This document shows, in pieces, positions 61,610 through 64,000 of a stretch of DNA of 64,000 bases (position 1 is its first letter; every line of letters starts with the position of its first letter). The notes beneath the pieces are model-generated. The model made no database searches, had not been told where the DNA came from, and saw only the letters and a program-made list of their open reading frames with translations. The stretch comes from Clostridiaceae bacterium JG1575 (lineage in GTDB: Bacteria > Bacillota > Clostridia > Clostridiales > Clostridiaceae): the NCBI GenBank assembly GCA_002838815.1, contig LQGW01000051.1, positions 41,871-105,870 on the forward strand, written 5' to 3'. The position numbers and the translations under genes are program-made.

Positions 61610-63505
61610 TTATTCAAATTTCTTATCATATAGCTTTGCAGCAATCAGTACCACAAGAATTGAACCAATATTGTGCACCAGTGCACCAGTAGTTGGATTC
61701 AACACTTCAGTTAGTGACAGAATAATTGCAATGAAATTTATAAGCATAGATAGACCAATACTGAATTTAATGGTTTTTACGGTTGCGTTAGATAAACGTT
61801 TTAAATAAGGAATTTTGGAAATGTCATCACTCATCAATGCAACTTCCGCAGCGTCAATGGCAATATCACTTCCCATGCTGCCCATTGCCACACTTACATT
61901 AGCGGTTTTTAGTGCTGGGGCATCATTAACACCGTCTCCAATCATACAAACGGTATGTCCATCTCTTTGTAATTGTTCGATATTTTGGACTTTTTCTTCT
62001 GGCAGTAGTTCAGAACGAACTTCTGTTATACCAACCTGCTTTGCAAAATAATCTGCAGTCTTTTGGTTATCGCCAGTTAGTAATATGGTACGAGTATCCA
62101 TACCATTTAGTTGTAAAACCATATCTTTTGCATCGGATCTTAGTACATCTGAAAGTGAAATCACACCAATACAAGTTGTTTCATTTGCAACGATAATGGA
62201 AGCTTTTCCTTGTATGCGAAGCCTTTCTAATTCAGTTTTAACAGTATTCTCAATCCGTATATTATTTTCAATAAGATACTTTTCGTTTCCGCAATAAAGT
62301 TTCTGTTTGTCAACTTCAGCGTAGATTCCTTTTCCTGTATTCATACGAAATATGATTGATTCAATAAGCGGAATGTTTTTATCTTTTGCATAAGCTACGA
62401 TTGCTTTACCAAGGGGATGTTCACTCTTAGATTCAGCAGAAGCGGTTAGTTGTAAAAGGTCAGCTTCACTCATATTGTCATCAAAACAGAGTACATCACT
62501 CACTGCTAATCGACCATATGTTAAAGTACCTGTTTTATCAAAAGCTATAGTATCCACTTTCCCCATTTTTTCTAATGTTTCACCAGACTTGATAATAACC
62601 CCATGCTTTGTTGCCTGACCAATGGCTGCCATGATGGCGGTAGGGGTTGCAAGTACCAATGCACAGGGACAAAAAACGACAAGCACTGTAACAGCAATCA
62701 CAATATTTTGAGTTGCAATATAGGAGACAATTGAAATGAATAAAGCTATAGGAACAAGCCAACTAGCAGCCCTGTCGGCGATTCTTTGCATCGGAGCCTG
62801 CTTATTTTCGGTATCTTGTACCATGCGTATAAGTTTTTTCAAAGAACTATCTTCACCAACTTTTGTAGCTGAGATATCAATCGAACCAAAGCGATTGATT
62901 GTTCCGCAAAAAACAGCATCCCCAATGCCTTTATCTACCGGAAGTGATTCTCCTGTCATAATAGACTGGTCTACAGAAGTTTCACCACTAATAATTTTAC
63001 CGTCAACTGGAATTGTTTCTCCAGGGAAAATACGAAGGAGGTCTCCTTGATGGATCTTTTCGGCGGGAACAAGTTCTTCTACTCCATTGTTCATTTTGCG
63101 ACCTTGAGTGGGTTCAAGACTAATGAGCTTTTTCAACCCTTTTTTTGCACGATTTGTTGTTGCTTCTTCAAGTAAAGCTCCAAGAGCCATAATGAATGCT
63201 ACTTCACCAGCTGCAAATAGGTCACCAATTGCAATAGAGGCAATCATCGCAATACTGATTAGAAGAGCAGAAGAAATTTTGCTAATACCAGAATTATGAA
63301 TGATTCTCCATATAGCCAAATAAAGCATAGGTATTCCACTGATGACAACTGCTACCCATGCAGGATCAAAAGGCAACAATGAAATAGAAATATCACCGAA
63401 GCCAAACTCCTTTGAAAGATGGGGAATTAAATCCAATAAAAGGAATATCCCAGAAACAATGGTCATTGGAAGACCTGGTAGTAAATCATTGATTCTTTTT
63501 ATCAT
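61610..63505 (-). CDS. Heavy-metal-translocating P-type (P1B) ATPase
   Basis: 631-residue metal pump. Motifs in order: actuator MTGES (about residue 185), transmembrane CPC in VFCPCALVLATPTAIM (about 280), phosphorylation site DKTGTLTYG (about 325), SEHPLGKAI (the P1B-specific HP motif) and GDGVNDAPAL (hinge). There is no N-terminal CxxC metal-binding domain, and the helix layout of six to eight is short. CPC fits Cu+, Zn2+, Cd2+ or Pb2+; the metal is not resolved. AAGGAGA lies eight bases before the ATG. The gene is clearly more AT-rich than the rest of the window, suggesting transfer. Confidence 0.92.
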   Translation of the reverse strand: MIKRINDLLPGLPMTIVSGIFLLLDLIPHLSKEFGFGDISISLLPFDPAWVAVVISGIPMLYLAIWRIIHNSGISKISSALLISIAMIASIAIGDLFAAGEVAFIMALGALLEEATTNRAKKGLKKLISLEPTQGRKMNNGVEELVPAEKIHQGDLLRIFPGETIPVDGKIISGETSVDQSIMTGESLPVDKGIGDAVFCGTINRFGSIDISATKVGEDSSLKKLIRMVQDTENKQAPMQRIADRAASWLVPIALFISIVSYIATQNIVIAVTVLVVFCPCALVLATPTAIMAAIGQATKHGVIIKSGETLEKMGKVDTIAFDKTGTLTYGRLAVSDVLCFDDNMSEADLLQLTASAESKSEHPLGKAIVAYAKDKNIPLIESIIFRMNTGKGIYAEVDKQKLYCGNEKYLIENNIRIENTVKTELERLRIQGKASIIVANETTCIGVISLSDVLRSDAKDMVLQLNGMDTRTILLTGDNQKTADYFAKQVGITEVRSELLPEEKVQNIEQLQRDGHTVCMIGDGVNDAPALKTANVSVAMGSMGSDIAIDAAEVALMSDDISKIPYLKRLSNATVKTIKFSIGLSMLINFIAIILSLTEVLNPTTGALVHNIGSILVVLIAAKLYDKKFE

Positions 63506-63517
63506 GTAGAACTCTCC

Positions 63518-63606
63518 TTGACAGTATACCCTTTAAATCGTATAGTGTGATCAATAATGAACTCAATGTTCAATAACTATTATATAGTTCGATTGCTCAG
63601 AAACAA
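63518..63606. promoter_or_regulatory. Divergent promoters around a palindromic operator
   Basis: Plus strand: TTGACA (63518-63523), 17 bases, TATAGT (63541-63546), towards the TetR gene. Minus strand: TTGTTT (63606-63601), 16 bases, TATAAT (63584-63579), towards the ATPase. Between the two predicted start sites lies TGAAC-TCAAT-GTTCA (63558-63572), a 5-5-5 inverted repeat placed to control both. Confidence 0.65.
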
Positions 63607-63669
63607 CAATCAATGAATCGAGAATGTAAAATATTGAACTTCTTTTAAAAAATGTACAAGAGGAAAATT

Positions 63670-63978
63670 ATGGATAGAAGACAGAAGAAAACAAGAGCAG
63701 CTATTTTTTCAGCTTTCACTGAATTACTACAGAAAAAGAGTTATTCAAAAATAACGATTAAAGATATTATTGATACTGCAAATATTGGTAGAAGCACATT
63801 CTATACGCATTTTGAAACGAAAGATGAGTTACTCATGGAAATGTGTACAGATATATTCGACCATGTATTTTCTGATGAATTAACTAAGGAAGATACGCAT
63901 GATTATTCTAGTAAAGATAAAAGTTTTATAGATAAAATTGAACATATCTTGGTTCATATTGAGATAAAGTCCATATAA
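63670..63978 (+). CDS. TetR-family regulator, apparently truncated
   Basis: 102 residues with an intact TetR N-terminal domain (RAAIFSAFTELLQKKSYSKITIKDIIDTANIGRSTFYTHFETKDELL, residues 9-53) but only about 50 residues of the ligand-binding domain; full-length members are about 180-200. The frame ends at 63978 in HIEIKSI where HIRDNK-type helices usually continue, consistent with a nonsense or frameshift mutation. Start ATG 63670 follows GAGG by six bases; the ATG at 63652 has no site. Divergent from, and probably the regulator of, the metal ATPase. Confidence 0.7.
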   Translation: MDRRQKKTRAAIFSAFTELLQKKSYSKITIKDIIDTANIGRSTFYTHFETKDELLMEMCTDIFDHVFSDELTKEDTHDYSSKDKSFIDKIEHILVHIEIKSI

Positions 63979-64000
63979 TTGTGTAAAAGTATAAAAGGTC

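Overview
The window reads as chromosomal DNA of a fermentative, amino-acid-using anaerobe of the Firmicutes (Clostridia/Tissierellia type). The reasons are: strong AGGAGG ribosome-binding sites, a V-type ATPase operon, HPr kinase/phosphorylase, a DUF896 protein, an AsrC-type sulfite reductase, a rubrerythrin-like protein and a selenocysteine-containing Stickland-type betaine reductase. Base composition looks moderately GC-rich except for the last ~2.5 kb, which is clearly AT-rich. The exact taxon cannot be fixed from the sequence alone.

Layout. 1-9.7 kb: the end of a D-2-hydroxyacid dehydrogenase, an MFS transporter, nicotinate phosphoribosyltransferase, a UvrD/PcrA-type helicase, an RluA-type pseudouridine synthase, a SpoVB/MurJ-like flippase and a zinc-phospholipase-like protein. 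9.7-19 kb: a 0.7 kb gene-free leader, then a complete nine-gene V-ATPase operon (H-I-K-E-C-F-A-B-D) whose K ring subunit keeps the Na+ ligands of Enterococcus NtpK. 19-25.8 kb: an M3 peptidase, a UDP-sugar pyrophosphorylase, catalase, a divergent flavodoxin and an acetyltransferase. 26.4-30.4 kb: nitroreductase, two small acidic proteins, a probable 6S RNA, DUF896 protein, HPr kinase and a Fur/PerR regulator.

30.4-38.1 kb holds the most unusual locus: a minus-strand cluster of a 1580-residue protein (HD hydrolase, helical repeats, NadD-like nucleotidyltransferase, GNAT-like segment and phosphoribosyltransferase-like segment), a lactate/malate-dehydrogenase-like protein with a foreign N-terminus, a PHP phosphoesterase and a membrane protein. 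I do not recognise this combination as a described system. 38.4-40.4 kb: a membrane protein/DUF4097-like pair and a small [4Fe-4S] ferredoxin. 40.5-45.5 kb: a sulfite/sulfane-sulfur module (YeiH-type exporter, AsrC-like reductase, CoA-disulfide reductase-rhodanese fusion, divergent LysR regulator). 45.7-50 kb: MATE pump with its TetR regulator, an O-antigen-ligase-like protein and a ferritin-like protein.

50.1-55.5 kb: a betaine-use operon (TetR regulator, GrdI/GrdE-type proprotein, GrdH/GrdB-type selenoprotein with an in-frame UGA, BCCT transporter) behind a perfect 12-2-12 palindromic operator. 55.9-60 kb: PepF-like M3 peptidase, ProC and two uncharacterised proteins. 60.3-64 kb: a tRNA-Leu followed by a decayed IS66 element and an AT-rich heavy-metal P-type ATPase with a divergent, apparently truncated TetR gene, which looks like acquired DNA next to a tRNA.

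How the parts fit: betaine is imported by the BCCT carrier and reduced through the selenoprotein B component. The Na+ V-ATPase maintains a sodium gradient. The sulfite module, catalase, ferritin-like protein and PerR-like regulator handle sulfur and oxygen stress.
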